Shown: positions 40,483-48,184 of the stretch, piece after piece
How the letters are laid out: each line of letters begins with the position of its first letter
Position numbering within the stretch: position 1 is the stretch's first letter
NCBI RefSeq assembly: GCF_024449095.1
Contig: NZ_CP024627.1
Location: 1 to 64,000, forward strand
DNA: 64,000 nt
Source of the DNA: Vibrio coralliilyticus
GTDB lineage: Bacteria > Pseudomonadota > Gammaproteobacteria > Enterobacterales > Vibrionaceae
Reading direction: 5' to 3'
Made by a program: the position numbers and the translations under genes
Notes under the pieces: model-generated
Told to the model about the DNA's origin: nothing
The model's database searches: none
What the model saw: the letters and a program-made list of their open reading frames with translations, nothing else

Positions 40483-43311
40483 TTATTTCCTCTTCAGCTC
40501 ACCACGATAAACTTTTGGTGTTCGGTGCTTACTGCTCTTACACACCGTACATTTTCCTTTTCGTTTTTTGCTCTCCACTTGCTTAGATAGAGTCATGTTA
40601 GGGCGTCCTTGTATCGTCTCTCCCTTACGTTTCGCCAGCTTATCCGCTAAACCTTCTAAGTCACCCATGATTTTGCCCATTTCATCCAAAGCCTCACCAA
40701 AGGTATCAAGGGCTTTTTGAGCCCCAACAAGCTTCTTCGCTTGCTTACCCTTAACAACGAGCCTAGCGGCCGTTGCCGTTGTGCGAACGGCAACACCCGC
40801 TCCAAGAGTAAAGAAACCTAAAATGAGATTCAGAATAACTTCGAGTAAGACATAGATGCCTAGCTTACCGCCGTAGTAGGTATAGAAATTGGGTGGGATA
40901 GCGTCCAATAGAAGAACAACATAAGCGCTATAAGTAATTGCCGATGACGGGTCACGCATGACTGCCATTGCTTTAGGTAAAGCGCCAGTGTCGTTGATTT
41001 CTTTCGCCCAATCCGGGGCAATTTCTTTGAGTGCGGTATCAATAAATGTTTGCAGTGCTTTTGCGTCGTTTTCCGCGATGTATCTCGGCAGCGCAATGAT
41101 CTCTTCGTGATACTTGGCAATCAGTCGGGCACGTTCAACCGCGTCTTCAGCATCGTCATAAAACTCCAATAGCTTCTCTTTAAGTCGAGCGCCATTGTCT
41201 AACATCATATCTCGTAGTGATTCCGCGCCGTCTTCAATCGCTTTGCTAAACAAGTCAGCTACATCACCCAATGACAGTTCATCAACAGGCTTCGTCGTAT
41301 TCGACAAATACCATCCTGCCCCCGCTTTCACTTGCTCTTCTAGGGACTGCTGTATATTGTCGATCGCTTCAGAGGCGTAGACAGCGCCGGTGTCTAGCAC
41401 GGACGCACCAGCATCCCAAACGGTATTGCCAAAGCTACTCCAGAAGTCTTGGCTGAACATGTCTGTGAAGTCTTTGCCCCAATCGACAATTCCGTCATCA
41501 ATACCGTCGGCCAAACTAGCGATGCCACGTGTTTGCCACTGTAACGCAAAAGGCTGCATGGCTTTGCTGACTTGAACATAGACGCTGTCTAAGCGACGCT
41601 CAATGAGCGCTTGGGAGTCTTTAATCTGTTTTTCTATACCAGGCTCACCGACCATCTCTACCGTCACCACGTCAGTATTTGACTTCAGGTCATCGAACGC
41701 TGTGACACCGCCTTGCTTCTCACTGGTTTCTATAGCATGAATGGCGGTCTCCGATTCTGTACTTTTATTGGCAGACTTATTGAGGTTGACCTTCTCAGCA
41801 TGGACGATTGAATTGGTCTTGATACACAGATTGTCGGCAAGGAAAGGGGTTTGCCATGGGTCATCGTAAAAGAGCTGCACTTTGACCCATTTTTGTTCTT
41901 CCAAGTCGATTTTTAAGATGGCGTTGATCACGACTTCGATGTTACCCGCTTCCGCAGAGTAGACGTTGTCAGGCGCCTGAATGACTGACACTCCCGATAC
42001 ATCACTCAATAGTCGGTCAGATTTTGACTGTAAACGCTTAAAGGCTTTGGACAGGTTATCGGTGAGTTTTTTAGCATAGGTGCTAATGGTACTGACGTGG
42101 GTGTCATACACATCCGAAGACAGATAGATGTAATTCAGTCGGTTTGCTTCCGCGCTGAGAGACTCAACTCGGCCTTTGATTTTCTTGAGTAACGCTTCCA
42201 GCTCGTCACCGAGTGTCTTTTGCGCGCCGTTCCAGTCGAATTGTTTTAAGTAGGTTTGCGGGTTACCTTTACCACGAGCTCGCATGTAGGCCAACATGCG
42301 GTCCACGGTTTCATGCTTGGGTAATCTGAGTAAGACAGAAAGAATTTCTCCTGATTCCATCACCATGGGCAAACCAGATGAAATGACGCTATCCATACTC
42401 TCGTCAGACATGCTTTCTATGCCTGCAATGATTGATTCCGCAAAGTCATCAAGCTGAAATTCTGGGTGATGTTTTCTGAAGTGGGTTTTGACTTCTAACT
42501 TCACGATGTCGGCAAAGTATCGGTCAGCGGTGAGGCTTGGTCCCATAAAACCCCAGCCTTCAACGGGCGGAGCGATACGAGTCGGGTGCCAAAAAGTTTG
42601 TTGTCCTTGCGCAGCTCGGTCAAAGAAATCGTCATCACTCACTGTGGAAAGGTGATGAGGGTTTTTCATTCGAACGACTTTAGGCACAAATTCATCGGTG
42701 CTCTCTTTGGCAAGAATTTTGATTTGACCGGGTTTTAAGCCTGACACTTTGCTTTTGCCTGAGTCATCAAAATGACCGGGGGATAGAGCGCCCCCGGAGA
42801 CATCGGTAATGTCAAAGTCGGCGTTCATGAGAAGCACGCCATCCGGGTATCTGGCCTTAACATAGACGGTGTAAGTCCCTTCTTCATCTTCATTGACTGT
42901 GACGGCTGGGTTTTGAACTCCGCCTAGACACATAGTGTTGGCCTTGTTCATCGTCATTTGGTCAGAAAGCCTTGCTACACCTTTCCCTTCGATGATGACA
43001 TTCGGTGACGCGGATATGAATTCAGCCTCGGATTCAATCGTGCCCGATGCCACGCCTTTCTTGTCCCCACCCGCATCGCCTGTACTCTTGGCAAACTTAC
43101 TGCCCTTTAAAGCAATACTGTTGCCACCATCTGCGGTGACGGTCGTGGTACCTTCCACTAAATCCGCTGACTTGGCGTTGTTTCCGTAAGGGATAGGAAC
43201 TACGGCATTACCAACGGTTGTAAGACACACATCAGGTAACGTGGCATTGGCCTCTCCGCCAGAGCCTTTGTGAACGATGCTCAGCCCGTTCGCATTGATG
43301 GTGACTGACAT
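40483..43311 (-). CDS. PAAR-like (DUF4150) type VI secretion carrier protein
   Basis: The protein has 942 residues. Residues 1 to about 130 are a PAAR-like DUF4150 domain (SIVHKGSGGEANATLPDVCLT, AKSTGDAGGDKKGV, TMNKANTMCLGG), the tip that caps a VgrG spike. A long helical middle part follows, then a hydrophobic stretch near 860-885 (LEVILNLILGFFTLGAGVAV) often seen before toxin domains. Only about 45 basic residues remain after it, ending with CTVCKSSKHRTP, so the protein may carry the nuclease encoded next rather than a fused toxin. No VgrG gene is in the window. Coding looks less AT-rich than its surroundings. Confidence 0.8.
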   Translation of the reverse strand: MSVTINANGLSIVHKGSGGEANATLPDVCLTTVGNAVVPIPYGNNAKSADLVEGTTTVTADGGNSIALKGSKFAKSTGDAGGDKKGVASGTIESEAEFISASPNVIIEGKGVARLSDQMTMNKANTMCLGGVQNPAVTVNEDEEGTYTVYVKARYPDGVLLMNADFDITDVSGGALSPGHFDDSGKSKVSGLKPGQIKILAKESTDEFVPKVVRMKNPHHLSTVSDDDFFDRAAQGQQTFWHPTRIAPPVEGWGFMGPSLTADRYFADIVKLEVKTHFRKHHPEFQLDDFAESIIAGIESMSDESMDSVISSGLPMVMESGEILSVLLRLPKHETVDRMLAYMRARGKGNPQTYLKQFDWNGAQKTLGDELEALLKKIKGRVESLSAEANRLNYIYLSSDVYDTHVSTISTYAKKLTDNLSKAFKRLQSKSDRLLSDVSGVSVIQAPDNVYSAEAGNIEVVINAILKIDLEEQKWVKVQLFYDDPWQTPFLADNLCIKTNSIVHAEKVNLNKSANKSTESETAIHAIETSEKQGGVTAFDDLKSNTDVVTVEMVGEPGIEKQIKDSQALIERRLDSVYVQVSKAMQPFALQWQTRGIASLADGIDDGIVDWGKDFTDMFSQDFWSSFGNTVWDAGASVLDTGAVYASEAIDNIQQSLEEQVKAGAGWYLSNTTKPVDELSLGDVADLFSKAIEDGAESLRDMMLDNGARLKEKLLEFYDDAEDAVERARLIAKYHEEIIALPRYIAENDAKALQTFIDTALKEIAPDWAKEINDTGALPKAMAVMRDPSSAITYSAYVVLLLDAIPPNFYTYYGGKLGIYVLLEVILNLILGFFTLGAGVAVRTTATAARLVVKGKQAKKLVGAQKALDTFGEALDEMGKIMGDLEGLADKLAKRKGETIQGRPNMTLSKQVESKKRKGKCTVCKSSKHRTPKVYRGELKRK

Positions 43312-43333
43312 ATTTACTCCTTATTAAGCTCGG

Positions 43334-43792
43334 TCAGTTCAGTGTGATTTTTGAACCTTGGATTTTGTGAACTTTTTCAGCACGACTTGAGATGTGTGTC
43401 GCCTTCGTCATAATGCGACCATCATTGCCACTGAACTTAGTTGCGACCTCGCCAGATCTAATCGTGACTTCTTCTTTGCCTTCCAGAACAACACGTTTGG
43501 CTTTAATGACAAACTCTTGTTGCTCAGCTAGCGAGAGGTAAATGTCTGTTAGTACAGGCACATCTATATCATCACCGACGAACTCAATTCGGCAATCAAG
43601 CTGATTGTCGATGGCCAAATGAATCTCTGAACGAGTGAAACCACGACCTAAAGCTGCCCAGACAGGTTGTCCGTAGGTATTCCCATAAAAATCGACTTTT
43701 ACACGATTGCTTTCAGGGTGTACTTCTTTTACCCAGCCAATACGAACACTATGCTTTGAGGTTAAGGAGTCTGTAAAAGATCCGTGTATCAT
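43334..43792 (-). CDS. DUF6484-like protein of the T6SS module
   Basis: The protein has 152 residues from ATG 43792; a TTG at 43810 is the alternative, and neither has a strong ribosome site. An N-terminal beta-barrel-like segment (VRIGWVKEVHPESNRVKVDFYGNTYGQPVWAALG) resembles the OB-like domain of VgrG-associated proteins. The C-terminal half (VVLEGKEEVTIRSGEVATKF) resembles the repetitive beta-prism of VgrG spikes. I assign it to the DUF6484 group found beside DUF4150 effectors. It is the first gene of the four-gene T6SS set, 22 bases before the PAAR-like gene. Confidence 0.65.
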   Translation of the reverse strand: MIHGSFTDSLTSKHSVRIGWVKEVHPESNRVKVDFYGNTYGQPVWAALGRGFTRSEIHLAIDNQLDCRIEFVGDDIDVPVLTDIYLSLAEQQEFVIKAKRVVLEGKEEVTIRSGEVATKFSGNDGRIMTKATHISSRAEKVHKIQGSKITLN

Positions 43793-44740
43793 TAAAAAAT
43801 CACATAACAATAGATGATTAAATCATTTTACTGATGAGGGGAAAGATTATGTAATGTTGAAAAAAATATGATTCCCTTCAATATGAATTGCACATGATTA
43901 GCTCTTAGCATTCATACAAGTAGATTTCGCCATCATTTCGAAATTTTAGGTAGTTTGTTTGTCTGGTTTCAGACTGTTGGCACTACCTCAATTATGTGAT
44001 AGCTAGCTCAAAGAATTTGGAAAAATGGCTCCTAATACAACTACCGCTCAGGTCCCACATTAAAGATTTCGAAGAAGGGAAGCCGCCAATGTGACCGATA
44101 CATCGCTTTGGGCTATACAAAAACAAAGATGGAACAAGGGTACTATCATGCATAATTACTAACGTTGTTCTCCCAATTACCTAAATAGTTCTTGATTTCA
44201 CGGACTAGATTCTGACGTGATTCTAGGAAAGAGAGTATCAAGGCTAATCTGAGCATCCTAAACAAACGAAAAGTACAGTATCGTTGCAATTTCCAATCGA
44301 TGAAATAGCTATCTATGAGTTTAGGTTGAATAACCGTAAGGTTGAGTTAAGACACTAGATACAGTAAACAATTTTAGTGTGTTGGTCTCTATTGAACATC
44401 GAGCTCACTTCAGTATTTAACCCTTAGTATTTAAATTAAATACTAATCGCCTTCTCTTAACGGGATATCAGCTGCTATGTAAACTAATGTGCTTAATTTG
44501 TAATGCCCCACTCGAAACCATCAACAACCAGGAGCTGATTGAGCCTAAGTAATTTTGGACAAAACCTCCTTAGGGTTAAAGATCTAACAGTCTGTTATCT
44601 AGAGTCGCATTTGCAAACAAAAGCTTATAGGGGATTGCTTAGATCAATTTAGAGCATATCTTAGTGTGAATCAGAGCTGATAATTCCGAACTAGATAGCA
44701 AATTATTCAATCAGTTGGTTATCATGCTTGAAAGGATGAA
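43793..44740. other. Long non-coding stretch, probably decayed sequence
   Basis: No frame of useful length exists on either strand in about 950 bases, apart from the alternative start of the gene on the left. AT content is high. It contains one strong palindrome (44424-44446) and the start region of the 416-residue gene at its right end. Two short stretches hint at former coding sequence but give no recognisable protein. It separates the T6SS set from the next modules and may be a junction between separately acquired segments. Confidence 0.5.
44412..44446. repeat. Perfect 11-bp-arm palindrome with a nearby half-copy
   Basis: TTAGTATTTAA (44424-44434) and TTAAATACTAA (44436-44446) are perfect inverted arms around a single A. 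AGTATTTAA occurs again just upstream at 44412-44420. It lies about 295 bases before the 416-residue gene. It could be an operator or a hairpin; there is no T run. Confidence 0.6.
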
Positions 44741-45991
44741 TTGAATTGGCTTATTCGCTTGTATATTAATAAAGTTTTTAATGTCGGTGGTGCTTGGGAA
44801 GCGTTGCGGGAAAACAACGCAACCGAGTTGTCAGAGTTGCAAGTAGCTTTAGCTAACTTGGGGGATGTCGACTCTATCATAAACATGAGAGATTGTGTTT
44901 TAAACAAACTGCACGAAATGGAGTGGCGGTGTCGGAACTATTCGGGAGGAGGAGCAGCTAGTTTCAAGGAATTCAAAGCCGTTCCATCTAAACCGAAGAT
45001 GATCCAGATGGTAGCTTTGAAAGGTGAGGTTGCAATAGATATTGGAATGAATATGCCTACAAGCTTAGATAGTTGGGTAACGTTTAGGTCTAAATCAGCA
45101 TCTTCTTTGGGCCTCATTCCTGTTTTAATAATGCCCTTGGATATTGGAGAGAGCAGCTCTTTCCGTATGAGTTTCGACTATGTGGTTCAGCGGATACAGT
45201 ATCTTGATATTGTTGAAGGAAATAGCTTTCTGATTCTAGGCTGTTCTTATGGTTACTCTGATATTGAGGTTATCGATTCAGATAAGGTCATCCGTAGAAC
45301 CATCACATTTGAACCTCACCAGATACAAGCCGGTGTGGGGCTGCTTTCTTACTTTAGTGAAGTGCTTAAACATAAGTGCTCGGAAGCGAATAGCAAAGTT
45401 TCCATTGAGCAAGATGGTGAGAAAGTTAGGCTTAGGATTAAGTCTGATGCAGGTACTGAGCAGAAGGTTGAAGCTTTACTTAATGAGTATGGTGAAGTCC
45501 TCAATGGTACTCGTCAGCCAGAGCAACTCATGACAGACCAAGTTCAATTGCTGTCGCTTCAAAATAAGTTGGATATGGCAGCTATGGAAGTGAAGCACCA
45601 ACAGAGTGTTCTGGCGCTAACCAAGTCTAATTATGACCAACGAATCTTTAGCCTAGAAGAGCAGATTGCTGATCTTAAACACATGCTATGTGAGAGCATA
45701 ACTTCACATCGGGTTGCTCAAGATCAGGTGTCTAAGCTGATAGATAAATATGGTAGCAATAGTGCTGTTGAATTAGAGTTGTTAGGTTTAGCAAAGAAGC
45801 TCGATGAGCGTGCGGCGGATGTTCAGAAAGAAGAATTAGAGCGAATAGTTAAACAGCTCCATATGGATAATCCGAAACTAGCAGCTGAGTTTCTCTCGTT
45901 GCTAAAGGGACCTCTTGAAGGGGTTGCAGGCAATATCATCTATTCTTGGTTGCCACAGTTGGGCAGTATCATTGGAATGGCTATTCGCTAA
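44741..45991 (+). CDS. Protein of unknown function with hydrophobic C-terminus
   Basis: The 416-residue protein starts at TTG 44741, because the nearby ATGs (44724, 44736) run at once into a stop and AAAGGA lies 5-10 bases upstream. Residues about 80-215 look beta-rich and globular. About 270-350 are helical with coiled-coil character (LSLQNKLDMAAMEVKHQQSVLAL). The last 25 residues (LEGVAGNIIYSWLPQLGSIIGMAIR) are hydrophobic and could insert into a membrane. I recognise no family. It is a single gene with its own perfect terminator among defence-like modules, so an effector or defence role is possible but unproved. Confidence 0.72.
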   Translation: MNWLIRLYINKVFNVGGAWEALRENNATELSELQVALANLGDVDSIINMRDCVLNKLHEMEWRCRNYSGGGAASFKEFKAVPSKPKMIQMVALKGEVAIDIGMNMPTSLDSWVTFRSKSASSLGLIPVLIMPLDIGESSSFRMSFDYVVQRIQYLDIVEGNSFLILGCSYGYSDIEVIDSDKVIRRTITFEPHQIQAGVGLLSYFSEVLKHKCSEANSKVSIEQDGEKVRLRIKSDAGTEQKVEALLNEYGEVLNGTRQPEQLMTDQVQLLSLQNKLDMAAMEVKHQQSVLALTKSNYDQRIFSLEEQIADLKHMLCESITSHRVAQDQVSKLIDKYGSNSAVELELLGLAKKLDERAADVQKEELERIVKQLHMDNPKLAAEFLSLLKGPLEGVAGNIIYSWLPQLGSIIGMAIR

Positions 45992-45995
45992 CAAG

Positions 45996-46031
45996 AAACA
46001 AAGTGCCTCTCTGTTCAGAGGCACTTTGTTT
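45996..46031. terminator. Perfect bidirectional terminator
   Basis: AAACAAAGTGCCTCT and AGAGGCACTTTGTTT form a perfect 15-bp stem with a CTGTTC loop, flanked by T-rich sequence. It is shared by the 416-residue gene and the convergent DUF4917 gene. Confidence 0.92.
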
Positions 46032-46033
46032 AT

Positions 46034-47023
46034 TTACTGCTGCCAAATTGGTGCTGTTGCTGCATCATAGAATTCTATTTCTATATCACGGACAAGAAAT
46101 CTATCTGCATTCGCCATTGCCTCTCGGTTCCATTCTTGATTTTTATCACCGAAGATACTGATGAAAACCTTGTTCACTCTGCTTTTATTAATCTGGTTGA
46201 ATATATGACGGTCATTCTCTGCTATTGAATGACCATGAATGTAGAGTGTACCTCGCAGCTCACCTAATGCTTGATAGCAAGCATTTAGATATGGACTATG
46301 TTTAATTTTCTCGAGCTTCTTTTGATGAGTGGGTTCAGATACAAACAGGGGAAATTCTCCTGCATCTAGCCATCGCCTTACTTGGTCAACGATCGCATCC
46401 CAATCCTCTTGGTCGTAGACTCGTTTATAAATACCTTGCTCGTTATTATAGAGGTGGAGACCACCATGCAGAAAATGTAAGTTTTGCGTGCGCTCTTGCC
46501 ATTCATTCCCATTAAAGCCATCTTTCATTCCACATCGTCGATCTGGTCTAAATGGAGGTAGATTCCATTTGTTTACGGCCCAATACAAAAGCAGGTCGAA
46601 ATTGAGAGAGAATATATTAGAAAAGCGGGTAAGGAATCTTCTGGTAGAGATAAACCTATCATCAGTAATCGAGCTAGGTCGATGAGGGTGGGTATTAGCT
46701 ATCACCTCTATTAGCGAGTCTTTTAACTGTTCTTGATCATCTTGAATCTGTTCGATGATACCCCTGTTTACGCCATAAGTTTTGCAGACTTGCTCTGCTG
46801 ATTGAAGCGCATGCATCACTTTTTCAAAGTCAAAAGTATCGAAACGGTCAAACACTTCTCTCAGCTCACGGTCGCTATCTCTAAAGTTGGCTTCATCAAA
46901 CAAGTTTTCATAGTTAAATGTTCTATTGCTCCATGCTCTAGAAAAACCATTTGCAAGTAGTATTGATGGCTGTTCCCCTAGTTCTAACTGTTCTAGGGTA
47001 TCTTCAAAAGTTTGTAGTGGCAC
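46034..47023 (-). CDS. DUF4917 protein, SIR2-like fold
   Basis: The 329-residue protein carries SIR2-like landmarks in order: SILLANGFSRAW near 20 (nucleotide-binding loop position), IFSLNFDLLLYW near 138 (the SIR2 N-F-D motif), LHFLHGGLHLY near 179 (the His-Gly motif), and LYIHGHSIAENDRHIF near 255. This pattern fits the DUF4917 family, a relative of SIR2/TIR-type NAD-using proteins. Many SIR2-fold proteins in such islands kill infected cells by degrading NAD+. That role is inferred, not shown. It is a single gene, with an 11-bp-arm inverted repeat just ahead of its start. Confidence 0.75.
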   Translation of the reverse strand: MPLQTFEDTLEQLELGEQPSILLANGFSRAWSNRTFNYENLFDEANFRDSDRELREVFDRFDTFDFEKVMHALQSAEQVCKTYGVNRGIIEQIQDDQEQLKDSLIEVIANTHPHRPSSITDDRFISTRRFLTRFSNIFSLNFDLLLYWAVNKWNLPPFRPDRRCGMKDGFNGNEWQERTQNLHFLHGGLHLYNNEQGIYKRVYDQEDWDAIVDQVRRWLDAGEFPLFVSEPTHQKKLEKIKHSPYLNACYQALGELRGTLYIHGHSIAENDRHIFNQINKSRVNKVFISIFGDKNQEWNREAMANADRFLVRDIEIEFYDAATAPIWQQ

Positions 47024-47030
47024 CGACGTA

Positions 47031-47101
47031 TCTCTTGTGTGTTTTATGCAACTCTATTCTTTTACAACAATCCGGTCTATATAACGCAATCACACAAGAG
47101 A
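47031..47101 (-). promoter_or_regulatory. Inverted repeat ahead of the DUF4917 gene
   Basis: TCTCTTGTGTG (47031-47041) and CACACAAGAGA (47091-47101) are perfect 11-bp arms 49 bases apart, directly upstream of the start at 47023. They may be a looped operator pair or a leader hairpin. Confidence 0.5.
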
Positions 47102-47525
47102 CAAAAACGTTCTGTAATGCTCTCTGACAGTGTTAAGCAACAGCGACCATCTAACAGTCGACGTAGATGCGTGTAATTCAGATAACTTTTGTAGGATAAA
47201 TATGTGTTAATAGGATGTATATGAAACCAACAATGGAGCAGGGTTTTGTTAGCTAATATTGCGCTGATAAGCCTTGGATAAAAACGAGCCAAGAACAGAA
47301 GCTAGCTGTAGCTGTGACGTGCAGCTACAGAAAAGCTCCATAATGTGATAGTTTTGAAATTTTCCGCCATGTTCTCAGTCTTTGGTGTTCACCGACAGTT
47401 ACTTCTTGCTTGTACGCCACTTGCGCTCCGTTTAAAAACTGTCTCGATCAGCACTACAAAGCTCTATAGGTGGCTACTTATGTTGAAGGCACTTATGGGA
47501 CTGAGAGGTGCCGTGTATATTCTGA
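47102..47525. other. Non-coding gap with one hairpin
   Basis: There is no supported gene. A perfect inverted repeat CTGTAGCTG / CAGCTACAG with a seven-base loop lies at 47306-47330, without a T run. A plus-strand frame at 47345-47578 runs into the end of the next gene, has no ribosome site and has no recognisable product, so it is not called. Confidence 0.5.
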
Positions 47526-48170
47526 CTAAGCTTCAAACTCTTTTGCTACAACGTCCAAGAGTTCTTGGGAGGGAGTAATTCGTTGCTCAAAGTCCGTTCG
47601 AACGATGCGTTTACTCTTTTCCTGCCAAAATAAGTCAAACTGTAGTGTTCTTTTCTGAGTCAATTCGCCAAGCGAAACTAGTAGCTGTACCTTAGAGAGC
47701 GTAACTAAACTCAAATCTCTGCGTATCACTTCATTAAGGAGTAGATCCCTAGCTTCATCTGAGTTCCATAGGGAGCACATCTTATTACCCATTATGGCGA
47801 TGTAGGCGATCCCCTTATGTGAGACAACACCATATTTTTCTGAAGTGACCCGATTACTGTTAGGATGCACGTAAAAAATATCTTTAAGCATATATTCCCG
47901 TCTATGTTTTGTTCGATCATCATGATAGTACGCCTCTAGGGGCGTACTATCAAGTGAATTGCCTAGTTTATAGACAGAGCAAATTTCACTATATGTTTCT
48001 GAGTATCGTTTAACTGCATCACTTACAGTACTTTTAGACACATCGTGCTTATGCCTCGCATCTGTTTGAGTTAGCCCATGTAAAAGGACATCTTCAGCCG
48101 CCAGAAAAGCTCTTGAAGCAGTATTGGCTCTGGTTAGTTTGGCTATTAAGTAAAGTTCTTCTTTAGTCAT
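47526..48170 (-). CDS. TrfB/KorA-like helix-turn-helix protein
   Basis: The protein has 214 residues. The N-terminal 55 residues fit the TrfB/KorA DNA-binding domain (AKLTRANTASRAFLAAEDVLLHGLTQTDARHKHDVSKSTVSDAVKRY, helix-turn-helix near 32-55), known from plasmid repressors. The remaining 160 residues have no motif I recognise. It lies 14 bases after the 993-residue SIR2 protein in the same direction, so the two form an operon. A role as autorepressor of that operon is likely. A direct part in sensing is possible. Confidence 0.72.
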   Translation of the reverse strand: MTKEELYLIAKLTRANTASRAFLAAEDVLLHGLTQTDARHKHDVSKSTVSDAVKRYSETYSEICSVYKLGNSLDSTPLEAYYHDDRTKHRREYMLKDIFYVHPNSNRVTSEKYGVVSHKGIAYIAIMGNKMCSLWNSDEARDLLLNEVIRRDLSLVTLSKVQLLVSLGELTQKRTLQFDLFWQEKSKRIVRTDFEQRITPSQELLDVVAKEFEA

Positions 48171-48184
48171 TTCTACCTAACTTT

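Noticed and set aside
43793..44740. Remnant of a transposase gene
   Set aside because: Short translated stretches show no DDE or other transposase motif; too decayed to name.
47345..47578. 77-residue plus-strand frame
   Set aside because: No ribosome site, overlaps the end of the TrfB-like gene and gives no recognisable protein.
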